From: JAENVT01 sp963805445
GTDB taxonomy: Bacteria; Actinomycetota; Acidimicrobiia; Acidimicrobiales; Ilumatobacteraceae
DNA: 64,000 nt
Direction of reading: 5' to 3'
NCBI GenBank assembly: GCA_963805445.1
Contig: CAWDUI010000002.1
Location: 62,001-126,000 of the forward strand
In this document: piece by piece, positions 27,860-36,674 of the stretch
Position numbering within the stretch: the stretch's first letter is position 1
How the letters are laid out: the number at the start of each line of letters is the position of its first letter
Program-made: the position numbers and the translations under genes
Notes under the pieces: generated by a model
What the model saw: only the letters and a program-made list of their open reading frames with translations
What the model was told of the DNA's origin: nothing
Database searches by the model: none

Positions 27860-28786
27860 TCAGCCCGACACCGCCACCTTGGCGACGGCGGCCGAGACGG
27901 CCTCGACGTAGTCGACGATGCGCGGGCCCCAACGCGAAGCGATGTCGCCGTCGACGACCACGACGTTGCCATTGGTCACGGCCTTCAGCGAACCCCAGCC
28001 GGGCCGCGCCGCCACCGTTTCGGCGGACTCCCCGAACGCTCCATCGGCGAGGAAGATGAAGTCGGGATCGGCCGAGATGACCGCCTCCGCCGACAGCTGC
28101 GGATAGTCGCTGTCGACTTCCTGGAGATCGGCGATGCTCTGCAGACCGAACAGCGAATACACCTGACCGATGAACGTGTTCTCGGTGATGCTGTAGTACG
28201 TGCTGTCGAGCTCGTGGTAGTAGGTCAGGGGCGTCGCCGGCTTCGGCGCATCCTTCAGTGCTGTGGCGATGTCGGTCTGCATCTTCGAGACCAACGCGGC
28301 GGCCTCGGCGACGTGACCGGTGACTGCGCCGAGCTGCTCGATCTGGTCGTACACCCCGTCGATGGTGGTTGCGGCCGGGCCGCTCCACACCTTCAGGCCC
28401 AGCCCCTCGAGTTGCTTGGTCAATCCGGTGAAGTCGTCGGCGATCACCACCAGGTCGGGCTTGCGGGCCGCGATCGCCTCGACGTTCGGCTCGAGACCCG
28501 AGAGATCGTGTGGCTTCTGCAACGCCTCGGGTGGGTAGTTCGACTGGTCATCGACTGCGGCGACCTGCGCACCGGCACCGATGGCGAACAGCATCTCGGT
28601 ACCGGTCGGCGACAGGCTGACGATCTTCGTAGGAGCCGGCAACGTGGATGTCGTCGACGCATCGGCCACATGTGTCGTGGCCGCAACTGTCGCTTGCCCC
28701 GCATCGCTGACCGCGTTGTTGTCGTCGCCGCATGCACCGAGCAGCATCACGGCTGCCAACGCAACCGGGAACGGGGTCCATTTCAT
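27860..28786 (-). CDS. btuF: Cobalamin-type ABC transporter substrate-binding lipoprotein
   Basis: 308 residues. The lipoprotein signal ends MLLGACGDD, followed by an Ala/Thr/Ser linker. The BtuF-type helical-backbone binding protein begins KIVSLSPTGTEMLFAIGAG, and typical features are KPDLVVIADD and GDIASRWGPRIVDYVEAV. ATG 28786 has GGAGG six bases upstream, and that Shine-Dalgarno is also the 3' arm of a hairpin. A cobalamin riboswitch precedes it, which assigns the substrate. Confidence 0.93.
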   Translation of the reverse strand: MKWTPFPVALAAVMLLGACGDDNNAVSDAGQATVAATTHVADASTTSTLPAPTKIVSLSPTGTEMLFAIGAGAQVAAVDDQSNYPPEALQKPHDLSGLEPNVEAIAARKPDLVVIADDFTGLTKQLEGLGLKVWSGPAATTIDGVYDQIEQLGAVTGHVAEAAALVSKMQTDIATALKDAPKPATPLTYYHELDSTYYSITENTFIGQVYSLFGLQSIADLQEVDSDYPQLSAEAVISADPDFIFLADGAFGESAETVAARPGWGSLKAVTNGNVVVVDGDIASRWGPRIVDYVEAVSAAVAKVAVSG

Positions 28787-28792
28787 GAAAAT

Positions 28793-28810
28793 CCTCCATA
28801 GTGGTGGAGG
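28793..28810 (-). promoter_or_regulatory. Shine-Dalgarno-sequestering hairpin of btuF
   Basis: On the minus strand CCTCCA-CCACTA-TGGAGG forms a 6-bp stem whose 3' arm is the btuF ribosome-binding site. It lies downstream of the cobalamin aptamer and is the likely translational expression platform. A second strong hairpin (28825-28841, CGGTGGG/CCCACCG) lies between it and the aptamer. Confidence 0.7.
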
Positions 28811-28869
28811 ACAAGCGAGGGAACCGGTGGGAGCCCCACCGCGAACCGCCCTTGCCTCGAGGGTCTGGG

Positions 28870-28990
28870 TTACGCGTACGGAACGAGGCGACCGGACTCG
28901 TCGTGTCGAACACGAACCACCGTTGCGGGACAGTGCCGGGATCTCACCGGACTTCGCTGGATTCCATACATTCGGCAAGCCGAACGAGGC
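28870..28990 (-). promoter_or_regulatory. Cobalamin riboswitch aptamer
   Basis: The minus strand carries the conserved core CCGGTGAGATCCCGGCACTG, then TCCCGCAACGGTG, and further on GAGTCCGGTCGCCTCG as a B12-box-like 3' element. The form is compact. It lies 84 bp upstream of btuF. A TAGCGT box on the minus strand (28993-28998) just upstream could be the -10 element. Cobalamin binding should reduce btuF-btuC-btuD expression. Confidence 0.9.
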
Positions 28991-29026
28991 TTACGCTAGC
29001 ACTGGGCTGCGTATGCTCCACACTCC

Positions 29027-29593
29027 ATGACCGACACTCCCCCCACCCAAGATCCTCGTCCGCAGCGGTTGGCGCGGGCCGATTCGCTGCTGCTGGTCAA
29101 CACCGGCGACGGCAAGGGAAAGAGCAGCGCAGCCTTCGGTGTGATGCTGCGTTCGGTCGCCATGGGTTGGCCGGTCGTCGTGCTGCAGTTCGTCAAGAGT
29201 GGCGAGTGGAAGGTCGGCGAGGAGAAGATCGGCCGTCAGCTCGGCGTCGAATGGCACTCGCTCGGCGAGGGGTTCACGTGGGACTCGACCAACCTCGAAC
29301 ACGACAAGGACGTGGCCCAGCAGGCATGGAAGATCGCCGCCGACGTGATCGCCGAAGGCAAGCATCGTCTCGTGATCCTCGACGAGCTGACCTACCTGTG
29401 CACGTGGGGCTGGATCGACACCGGCGCGGTGGTCGATGCTCTCGGCAATCGCCCGGCCAACGTCAACATCATCGTCACCGGGCGCGACTGCCCGCAGGAG
29501 ATCGTCGACATCGCCGACACCGTCACCGAGATGCGCAAGATCAAGCACGCCTACGATCAGGGCATCACGGCCAAGAAGGGCATCGAGTACTGA
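29027..29593 (+). CDS. cobO: Cob(I)yrinic acid a,c-diamide adenosyltransferase
   Basis: Attaches the 5'-deoxyadenosyl ligand to the corrinoid cobalt. 188 residues, CobA/CobO/BtuR family. The ATP P-loop is NTGDGKGKSSAAFG (about residue 26), VVVLQFVKSGEWKVGEE follows, and LVILDELTYLCTWGWID supplies the Walker-B-like acid. A TATGCT box ends nine bases before ATG 29027, with no Shine-Dalgarno. It begins cobO-cobU-cobT-cobS and is divergent from btuF. Confidence 0.95.
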   Translation: MTDTPPTQDPRPQRLARADSLLLVNTGDGKGKSSAAFGVMLRSVAMGWPVVVLQFVKSGEWKVGEEKIGRQLGVEWHSLGEGFTWDSTNLEHDKDVAQQAWKIAADVIAEGKHRLVILDELTYLCTWGWIDTGAVVDALGNRPANVNIIVTGRDCPQEIVDIADTVTEMRKIKHAYDQGITAKKGIEY

Positions 29594-29594
29594 G

Positions 29595-30114
29595 GTGGGC
29601 AATGTCACACTGCTGATCGGTGGAGTGCGCAGCGGGAAGTCGGCGCTGGCGGTCGAGATGGGCCGACGACACGATGGCGATGTCGTGATGATCGCCACGG
29701 CAGAACCGTTCGACGACGACATGCGGGAGCGCATTGCCCGGCATCAGATCGACCGTCCCGGTTGGCCGACGGTCGAGGCACCGCTCGATCTCGACGCGGC
29801 GATCTCAGCGGCGCCCGCCGATGCCTTGCTGATCGTCGACTGCATCACGGTGTGGGTCGCCAACGAACTGCATCACCGTGGCGAGGTCGATCCCAGCGAC
29901 GTCGCGTGCAGCGCTCACCGAGCGGCGCGGGCCCAGCGTGGTGATCACCAACGAAGTCGGGCTGGGTGTGCACCCCGAGACCGAGCTTGGCCGTCGATAC
30001 CGAGACGACCTCGGACGCGCCAACCAGCTGATTGCCGCGGTGGCGACGACCACGTTGATGATGGTCGCCGGCAGAGCACTGCGCCTCGAAGACCCATGGA
30101 AGGAACTGTCATGA
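29595..30114 (+). CDS. cobU: Adenosylcobinamide kinase/guanylyltransferase (one frameshift)
   Basis: Phosphorylates adenosylcobinamide and transfers GMP from GTP to it. About 173 residues. The P-loop is LIGGVRSGKSALA, the following EMGRRH is typical, and the C-terminal VVITNEVGLGVHPETELGRR is the family signature. The guanylyl-accepting His is probably in RIARHQIDRP. An extra base near 29905 shifts the frame between VDPSDVA and AALTERRG. The start is GTG 29595. The stop overlaps cobT as ATGA. Confidence 0.9.
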
Positions 30115-31098
30115 CCTGGCTCTCCGACACGTTGGCCTCGGTGCCGCCCGGCGACCGCGCCGCTGCGGATGCAGTGCGTACCCGCGCCGCCGACATCCTC
30201 CGCCCGGCGGGGGCGCTGGCCCGGCTCGACGAGGTCGCCGCGTGGGTTGCCGAGTGGCAGGGCACGCCGACCCCTGCCGTGCGCAAGCCGGCCGCGTTGA
30301 TCTTCGCCGCCGACCACGGAGTGGCCGCTGCCGGTGTCAGCAAGTACCCCGTCGACGTGACGGCGCGCGATGCTGGCCGCGTATCGCGCCGGCAAGTCGA
30401 CCGTCAGTGCCTTCGCCGCCGTCGCGGGCGCAACCGTCGACGCCATCGACGTCGGCGTCGGGCAGCCGACCGGAGACATCCGCTTCGAGTCGGCGATGTC
30501 GCCGGAGCGCTTCGAGGAGGCGTGCAGCGCCGGACGGAACGCCGTCGAGCAGGTCGACGCCGATCTCCTGGTGCTCGGCGAGATGGGGATCGGCAACACC
30601 ACGGCCGCAGCTGCCGTCGCGGCCGCACTCGCGGGTGGCGAGATCGAGTCGTGGGTCGGCCGCGGCACCGGCGTCGACGACGAAGGCCTGCAGCGCAAAC
30701 GCGACGCAGTGCGACTGGCGGTCGATCGGATCGGCGCGCTGACCGACCCGCTGGAGGTCCTGCGCGAGGTGGGCGGGGCCGAGCTCGTAGCGATGTGCGC
30801 TGCAATCGTCGCTGCCAGGCTGCGCCAATTGCCGGTCCTGCTCGATGGATACGTGGTCACTGCCTCGGCGTTGCCCCTCACCGTCAGCCGGCCCGATGCG
30901 ATCGACCATTGCCTGGTCGGTCACTGCTCGTCCGAACCCGGCCATCGACGCTTGCTCGAGCGACTCGGCAAGCAGCCGTTGCTCGACCTGGAGATGCGTC
31001 TGGGCGAGGGCTCGGGGGCGATGGCCGCGGTGCCACTGGTGGCGATGGCGTGCGCGGGTATCACCGAGGTGCCGACCTTCGGGGAGTGGTTCGGCTGA
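30111..31098 (+). CDS. cobT: Nicotinate-nucleotide--dimethylbenzimidazole phosphoribosyltransferase (one frameshift)
   Basis: Makes alpha-ribazole phosphate for the lower ligand of cobalamin. About 329 residues. Motifs are ALIFAADHGVAAAGVSKYP, LVLGEMGIGNTTAAAAVAAA, WVGRGTGVDDEGLQRK and GYVVTASALPLT; the catalytic Glu is expected near the C-terminal MRLGEGSGAM. One extra C near 30366 breaks the frame; corrected, it reads VDVTAAMLAAYRAG. It is coupled to cobU at the 5' end and overlaps cobS at the 3' end. Confidence 0.93.
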
Positions 31099-31848
31099 CG
31101 GGCCTGCTCGCCGCCACCCAGTTCCTCACACGCATCCCCATCCGGCTGCGCCGAGAGCCTGATGTCGCCGCCAGCGTGCCGTGGTTCCCGCTGGTCGGGG
31201 CGTTGATCGGTGCCGCCGTCGGTGGCGCTGCCGCCGGGCTGTGGCACGTGGTTCCTCCACTGGTGGCCGCGGCAGTTGCCGTCATCGTCGGACTGCTGAT
31301 CACCGGCGCGTTCCACGAGGACGGTCTGGCCGATGTTGCCGACGCGTTCGGCGGCGGCTGGACGATCGAGCGGCGCCTGGAGATCCTGAAGGATTCGCGT
31401 CATGGCAGCTATGGGGTGGCCGCGCTCTGCGGTTCCATCGTGGTACGCATCGTGTCGCCTCGGTTCGCTGCCTGGCCCGGCGGCGATGTTCGCCGCGGCC
31501 GTGGCCGCCCACGCCACGGCACGCGGCGCGGCGGTCGGCCTCATGGGGGCTGCGCCGCTGGCGACGCACCAGGGTCTCGGCGCCGATTACGGGCAGGCGA
31601 CCACTCGACGCCGAGCCATCACCGGGATGGTCAGCGGTCTCGCGTTCGCCGCCGCGGCGGTCGGCTGGTGGGCCGCCCCATTGGCTGCGGTGATGATCGC
31701 CTCGATCGTTGCGGTGCGGTGGCTGGCCATCCGCAAGATCGGCGGCATCAGCGGCGACGTGTTGGGCGCCTGCGAACAGGTCGCCGAGTGTCTGTGCCTC
31801 GTCGTGTTGACCGGGCTGGCGACGCACCACCAACTGTGGTGGCGCTAG
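31086..31848 (+). CDS. cobS: Adenosylcobinamide-GDP ribazoletransferase (one frameshift)
   Basis: Integral membrane cobalamin synthase joining adenosylcobinamide-GDP and alpha-ribazole. About 253 residues, about six membrane segments. Signature sequences are TRIPIRLRRE at the N-terminus, GAFHEDGLADVADAFGGG (Mg-binding acids) and ILKDSRHGSYG. An extra base near 31453 separates RIVS from PGPAAMFAAAVAAH. The start is GTG 31086, inside the end of cobT. Its last bases adjoin the convergent vapC. Confidence 0.92.
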
Positions 31849-31856
31849 GCGAGCTA

Positions 31857-32253
31857 TTACGCGCGCGAGCAGCGAACACAATCTCTGATCCACGCATACA
31901 CGTGCCAGGCGAGCATCAGTGGTCTTCAACGACGCACTCGACACCTGGGCCAGGGCGACGTAGAGCCCGTCGCGCAGGGCAACGTTGTGGCGCAATGCGA
32001 AGGCCATCATCGTGAGTTGCTCGATCGGCACGCGAACAACCCCGAGCGTCGCCAGATCTTCCAGCATTTCTTCGACGTCGGAGGCAGTGAGCGCGCCGTC
32101 CCGATGCAGCCGGCCGAGAGCCGAGAGGACTTCTGCGTCGAGATGTGCGGGCGATGCCATCGCGGCGGGCTCTGGCAGCGGATAGCCGTTGACGAGCAGA
32201 TCGACGACGGCCGACGCATCGACCACGACGGCGATTGGTGAGTGCTCAGCCAT
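31857..32253 (-). CDS. PIN-domain toxin, VapC type (3' end uncertain)
   Basis: About 132 residues. Acidic PIN residues are visible: AVVVDASAVVDLLV (first Asp about residue 12), HLDAEVLSALG, RDGLYVALAQ and TTDARLARV. VapC proteins are Mg-dependent RNases, commonly cleaving tRNA or rRNA. The frame as written runs on antisense through cobS; a one-base indel near 31870 would give the stop at 31857-31859, which fits usual length. The ATG overlaps the antitoxin stop by 8 bp. Confidence 0.8.
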
Positions 32254-32521
32254 TGACCTGCGACAGACCCTCGTCGTCTTCGTACCGTGCCCTGCGCACT
32301 GCTTCCGCCGCGTCGACTTCAACGTGACGACCTTCGGCAAGCCATCGGGCACGGCGACGGGCGATTCGCTCCATCCATTCGCCCATTGTGGGCACAGCGA
32401 CGTGCTCGTCGAGCACCTTGACTGTGTACTGACGCAATGTCATCCCGGCGGCCGCAGCGCGGCGCTGCAGTTCCTCGTGTACGTGGTCCGGCACGTCGCG
32501 GATGTGCATGTTCACCGACAT
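32246..32521 (-). CDS. VapB-type antitoxin (FitA-like ribbon-helix-helix)
   Basis: 91 residues. The N-terminal RHH DNA-binding motif reads VNMHIRDVPDHVHEELQRRA and continues MTLRQYTVKVLDEHV. The C-terminal part (GEWMERIARRRARWLAEG) is the likely toxin-neutralising segment. TATGGT ends six bases before ATG 32521, so the mRNA looks leaderless. A perfect palindrome 19 bp upstream is the likely autoregulatory operator. It is co-transcribed with and overlaps vapC. Confidence 0.87.
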   Translation of the reverse strand: MSVNMHIRDVPDHVHEELQRRAAAAGMTLRQYTVKVLDEHVAVPTMGEWMERIARRRARWLAEGRHVEVDAAEAVRRARYEDDEGLSQVNG

Positions 32522-32527
32522 GCACCT

Positions 32528-32560
32528 ACCATACACAGGGTGGTAGCAATTTGCTACCAC
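32528..32560 (-). promoter_or_regulatory. Toxin-antitoxin operator and promoter
   Basis: A perfect inverted repeat with 10-bp arms (GTGGTAGCAA at 32540-32549, TTGCTACCAC at 32551-32560) around one base. The -10-like TATGGT is at 32528-32533 (minus strand), and an extra half-site-like GGTAG overlaps it. It is placed as expected for VapB autorepression. Confidence 0.75.
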
Positions 32561-32567
32561 TCGTTGC

Positions 32568-33767
32568 TTACGCCTTGACCCATTCGTGGATGCGGCGAAT
32601 GCCCTCTTCCATGTCGGCGTCGGCCATCGCGAAGCTGAACCGCGCGTAGCCGGGGGTGCCGAACGCCTCGCCGGGCACGAAGGCCACCTTGGCCTCGCTG
32701 AGGATGTTGTCCGCGAGCTCGAGTGTGGTGGCGCTGACGGTTCCGTTCGGACCGAGCGGGCGGCCGAGCAGTCCCGACAGGTTCGGGTAGCAGTAGAACG
32801 CTCCCTGGGGCACGATCGCCGCGACGTCGGGGATGGCATTGAGCATGTTGTGCATGGTGACCGCGCGCCGGGCGAAGGCCTCGCGCATCATCGCCACCGC
32901 GGACAGGTCACCGCTGACGGCCTCGAGCGCGGCCACCTGAGCGACGTTGTCGACGTTGGACGTGCTGTGCGACTGGTAGTTGATCGCCGCCTTCATCACG
33001 TCGCTCGGCCCGATCATCCAGCCGACACGCCACCCGGTCATCGCATAGGTCTTGGCCACGCCGTTGACGATCACGCACTGGTCGGCCACGTCGGGCACGA
33101 CGGTCGGCATGCTGACGAATCGGTTGTCGCCGTACACGAGGTGCTCGTAGATCTCGTCAGTGAGGATCCACACCCCGTTGTCGACCGCCCAGCGTCCGAT
33201 GGCCTCGACTTCCTCCGGTGAGTAGATGGCGCCACTGGGGTTGTCGGGGCTGACGAACAGCAGCACCTTGGTGCGCGGCGTGAGTGCCGCGTCGAGTTGC
33301 TCGATCGTCGCCTTGAAACCGGTGGCCTCGTCGGTCTGCACGATCACCGGCACGCCACCGGCGAGGGTGATCGCCTCGGGATACGTCGTCCAGTACGGAG
33401 CCGGGCAGATCACCTCGTCACCCGGGTCGCACAGGGCGGCGAACGCCGTGAACACCGCGTGCTTGCCGCCGTTGGTGACCAGGACCTGGCTGGCCTGGCA
33501 GACGAAGCCCGAGTCGCGCAGCGTCTTGGCGGCGATGGCTTCACGCAGCTCGGGCAAGCCGGCCGCCGGCGTGTACTTGTGGTACCGCACGTCGCGACAG
33601 GCTCGAACGGCGGCCTCGACGACGTTGTCGGGGGTCGGGAAGTCGGGCTCGCCGGCTCCGAACCCGATCACGTTCTCGCCCTTGGCCTTCAGTGCCTTGG
33701 CTTTGGCGTCGACGGCGAGCGTGGCCGATTCGGCGATGGCGGCGAGACGTGCTGACGTGCGATTCAC
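32568..33767 (-). CDS. aspC: Class I aminotransferase, aspartate aminotransferase type
   Basis: 399 residues, PLP fold type I. Motifs are FGAGEPDFPTPDNVVEAA, YTPAAGLPELREAIA, SPDNPSGAIY (PLP/substrate Asn), DEIYEHLVY, and the Schiff-base Lys in NGVAKTYAMTGWRVGW. The C-terminal Arg for the carboxylate is in YARFSFAMAD. It exchanges amino groups between aspartate and 2-oxoglutarate, though related members accept prephenate or other acids. GTG 33767 has AAGGG eight bases upstream. It is divergent from serC. Confidence 0.92.
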   Translation of the reverse strand: MNRTSARLAAIAESATLAVDAKAKALKAKGENVIGFGAGEPDFPTPDNVVEAAVRACRDVRYHKYTPAAGLPELREAIAAKTLRDSGFVCQASQVLVTNGGKHAVFTAFAALCDPGDEVICPAPYWTTYPEAITLAGGVPVIVQTDEATGFKATIEQLDAALTPRTKVLLFVSPDNPSGAIYSPEEVEAIGRWAVDNGVWILTDEIYEHLVYGDNRFVSMPTVVPDVADQCVIVNGVAKTYAMTGWRVGWMIGPSDVMKAAINYQSHSTSNVDNVAQVAALEAVSGDLSAVAMMREAFARRAVTMHNMLNAIPDVAAIVPQGAFYCYPNLSGLLGRPLGPNGTVSATTLELADNILSEAKVAFVPGEAFGTPGYARFSFAMADADMEEGIRRIHEWVKA

Positions 33768-33898
33768 TGATGAGCCCTTCGGTGGAGTTGCGACCACGAA
33801 TGCTAGTTGCGGCACTTGTCTCACGACCGGCGACATTTCGAGGCAACATTTCAACTGGCCCCGTTGGTCCATCGGCCACGAGCGGCGAGACTGGACGG

Positions 33899-35029
33899 GT
33901 GACGACTTCCCCCACGATGCTCGACATTCCCCGGTCGATGCTGCCGAGCGACGGCCGGTTCGGCTGCGGGCCGTCGAAGATCCGGCCCGAGCAAGCCTTC
34001 GCCCTGGCCAAGGCCAACAGCAACCTGCTGGGCAGCTCGCACCGGCAGCCGCCGGTGAAGAACCTCGTCGGCACCATCCGCGCCGGCCTCACCGAGCTGT
34101 TCTCGCTGCCCGACGGGTGGGAGATCGTGCTCGGCAACGGTGGGTCGACGATGTTCTGGGACGTCGCCACCTTCGGCCTGATCGAGCGCCGCAGCCATCA
34201 CTACGTCTTCGGCGAGTTCTCCTCGAAGTTCGCCGAGGCCGCCGAAGCCGCGCCGCACATCGAGGATCCGGCCGTCACGCGCGGCGTGCCCGGCATGCAC
34301 CCGCCGATCGCTCCGGCGGCCGACGATGTCGACGTGGTCGCGCTCACCCACAACGAGACCTCGACCGGCGTCTCGATGGAGCTGCGCCGACCGAGCGGCC
34401 GGGCGTTGGTCGTGGTCGACGCGACATCGGCGGCCGGCGGGTTGCCGTGGTCACCGAACGAGGTCGACGTGTACTACTTCGCCCCGCAGAAGTGCTTCGC
34501 CAGCGACGGCGGGCTCTGGCTGGCCGCGTGCTCGCCGGCCGCCATCGAGCGCATCCGAGCCATCGGCGAGTCGGGCCGGTGGGCGCCTGCTTCACTCGAT
34601 CTGAAGATCGCACTCGACAACTCGTTGCTGAACCAGACCTACAACACCCCCGCGTTGGCCACGCTCGTGCTGCTCAACGAACAGCTGACCTGGATGCTCG
34701 ACAACGGTGGGCTCGACTGGTGCGTCGATCGATGCCGCACGTCATCGAGTCACCTGTACGACTGGGCAACATCGTCCGCGTACGCCACCCCGTTCGTCAC
34801 GGATCCGGCCCAGCGGTCGGCGGTCGTCGGCACCATCGACCTCGACGACGCGATCCGCGCCGACGATGTCTGCGCAGCGTTGCGCTCCAACGGCATCGTC
34901 GACACCGACAGCTATCGCAAGCTCGGCCGCAACCAGCTCCGCATCGGCATGTTCCCGTCGGTGAAGCCCGACGACGTCGCCCTGCTGACCGGCTGCATCG
35001 ACTACGTCGTGAAGGAGCTCGGCGGGTGA
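33899..35029 (+). CDS. serC: Phosphoserine aminotransferase
   Basis: 376 residues, the actinobacterial-type SerC. It catalyses the second step of serine synthesis, 3-phosphohydroxypyruvate to phosphoserine. Motifs are RFGCGPSKIRPEQ, LGNGGSTMFWD, ALTHNETSTGV, VVDATSAAGG and the PLP Lys in YYFAPQKCFASDGGLW (about residue 197). ATG 33917 is an alternative start to GTG 33899. The stop overlaps the next gene as GTGA. Confidence 0.93.
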   Translation: MTTSPTMLDIPRSMLPSDGRFGCGPSKIRPEQAFALAKANSNLLGSSHRQPPVKNLVGTIRAGLTELFSLPDGWEIVLGNGGSTMFWDVATFGLIERRSHHYVFGEFSSKFAEAAEAAPHIEDPAVTRGVPGMHPPIAPAADDVDVVALTHNETSTGVSMELRRPSGRALVVVDATSAAGGLPWSPNEVDVYYFAPQKCFASDGGLWLAACSPAAIERIRAIGESGRWAPASLDLKIALDNSLLNQTYNTPALATLVLLNEQLTWMLDNGGLDWCVDRCRTSSSHLYDWATSSAYATPFVTDPAQRSAVVGTIDLDDAIRADDVCAALRSNGIVDTDSYRKLGRNQLRIGMFPSVKPDDVALLTGCIDYVVKELGG

Positions 35030-35897
35030 ACGTCAGCGATGTCCTGTCGACTCACTTCGAGGGGGTCGCGCCGCTGAACAGGCCGATCATGGTGCTCGCA
35101 CTGCGCGGTTGGTTCGACATCGCCGAGGTCGCCACCACCGCCATCAATGAGCTGGTGGTCGATCGCGTCGCCCCGATCGTGGCGTCGATCGATCCGGACC
35201 CGTTCTTCGACTTCACGCAGGAACGTCCGCTCGTCGAGCTCGACGAGGACGAGGTGCGCCACATTCGCTGGCCCGACAACGAGTTCCGGTTCGCCCGCTT
35301 TACCGGCGCCCCACACGATCTCGTGGTGCTCGCCGGCGTCGAGCCGCACCTTCGGTATGCCACCTTCGCCGACAGCGTGCTGGAGGTCGCCACGGCGTCG
35401 AAGTGCGAGGTGGTGGTGACGGTCGGCGCGGTTGCCGACACCATCCCCACACGCGCCCGCCGCTGGTCGTGGGCAGCACCACGAACCACGAGCTGCTGAG
35501 CGCCCTCGGCTTGTCGCCGCCGCGCTACCAGGGGATCACGGGTCTCGTCGGTGTGTTGCAGGAGCGTCTCGATCGTGCCGGGATGCCGGCAGTGTCGCTG
35601 CGTGTCGGCGTCCCTCACTACCTCGGCAACGCCCAGCATCCGCAGTCGTCGATCGCCCTGTTGCAGCACCTGCACCATGTGCTGGGCGTGCCGGTGCATA
35701 CGGCGCGTCTTGCAGCCGAAGCCGCCCGCCGCCGAGTGCTGCACGACGAGGCCGTTGCCGACGACGAGCAGGCCAGCGCTTACGTCGCCATGCTGGAACG
35801 TGAGTATGACCAGAGCTCCGAGGCGGCGATACCGACCGGCGACGATCTCGCCGCCGAATTCGAGCGGTTCCTGCGCGACCAACGCGACGACGGCTAA
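35026..35897 (+). CDS. PAC2-family protein (one frameshift)
   Basis: About 290 residues. The N-terminal PIMVLALRGWFDIAEVATTA and internal VGVPHYLGNAQHPQSSIALL are characteristic of the actinobacterial PAC2 (proteasome-assembly-chaperone-like) family, whose biochemical role is poorly defined. A missing C in the run at 35447-35450 splits the gene; restored, it reads DTIPHTRPPLVVGSTTNHE. The C-terminal part is helical and acidic. It is coupled to serC by a GTGA overlap. Confidence 0.87.
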
Positions 35898-35931
35898 AGC
35901 AACGGCGGCGATCCGCCGACATACCTATGTC

Positions 35932-36651
35932 ATGCTGTTCAAACAGAACCCCCTCGTACGCCAATGGACCGAGCTCAACGCACCGTTCGCCGCCAATTCC
36001 AATCGCGGCCCGAAGGAGGGTCCGCGGTGGATCATCGACTGGCGAGGTCCGCTTGCGGTTGGTGCTGTGCATGCCGTCGACCACGAACGAGATGGCCGGT
36101 GGAAGAACACCGACGCCGGCACGGGCGGGTTGGCCATGGCGCTCAGCGCCGTGGTCGGCTGTTCCAAGATCGCCGTCACGCGCAGCCTGCCGATGATGGG
36201 TGACGCCAACTGGGACGAGTACCACCCGTTGAAGGCGCAACTCGAAAAGCTCGGCCACGTCGACGATCGCACCGTCTACCTGGATCTCCATGGGATGAAG
36301 GACGGAAACGGCGCCGATGTGATCATCGGCTGCGGAAACGGCTCGCCCGAAGCGAAGGCGCTGGCACGACGCGTCGCCGCGCACCTCGAGGCCGCCAAGG
36401 TGGTCGTGGATCCCGATGGTGGCAGGCGCGGGTTCGGCGCGACCAAACCCGGCACGATGACGTCGTGGGCGCAACGTCAAGGGGCAACCGCAATCCAGTT
36501 GGAGATCGCCCGGTCGTACCGAGCGGCTCAGGCCGCGGACAAGTTGAAGGAACGCTTGATCACCGGTCTGGTCGCTGCACTGCACGACGAGCAACGGCGC
36601 ATTGCCGTGTACGCCGCCGCTGCAGCCGAGATCGATTCACTGGTCGCCTGA
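35932..36651 (+). CDS. N-formylglutamate amidohydrolase-like protein
   Basis: 239 residues. VGAVHAVDHERDGRWKNTDA, then TVYLDLHGMKDGNGADVIIG with a DLHG motif, and GATAIQLEIARSYR near the C-terminus resemble the FGase/HutG-like zinc hydrolase pattern (H-x-D/E sites and the Q-L-E-I-x-x-x-Y/R ending). The overall similarity judged by eye is modest, and no histidine-degradation genes are nearby, so the substrate is unknown. ATG 35932 has no clear ribosome-binding site. Confidence 0.5.
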   Translation: MLFKQNPLVRQWTELNAPFAANSNRGPKEGPRWIIDWRGPLAVGAVHAVDHERDGRWKNTDAGTGGLAMALSAVVGCSKIAVTRSLPMMGDANWDEYHPLKAQLEKLGHVDDRTVYLDLHGMKDGNGADVIIGCGNGSPEAKALARRVAAHLEAAKVVVDPDGGRRGFGATKPGTMTSWAQRQGATAIQLEIARSYRAAQAADKLKERLITGLVAALHDEQRRIAVYAAAAAEIDSLVA

Positions 36652-36674
36652 CCAGCCGTCGACGCGAAGTTCGA

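Noticed and set aside
29436..32015. An 859-codon continuous plus-strand frame across cobO end, cobU, cobT and cobS
   Set aside because: It joins the N-terminal parts of cobU, cobT and cobS only because each gene carries an extra base and ATGA-type overlaps return to the same frame. The C-terminal halves are in another frame, so this is not a fusion protein.
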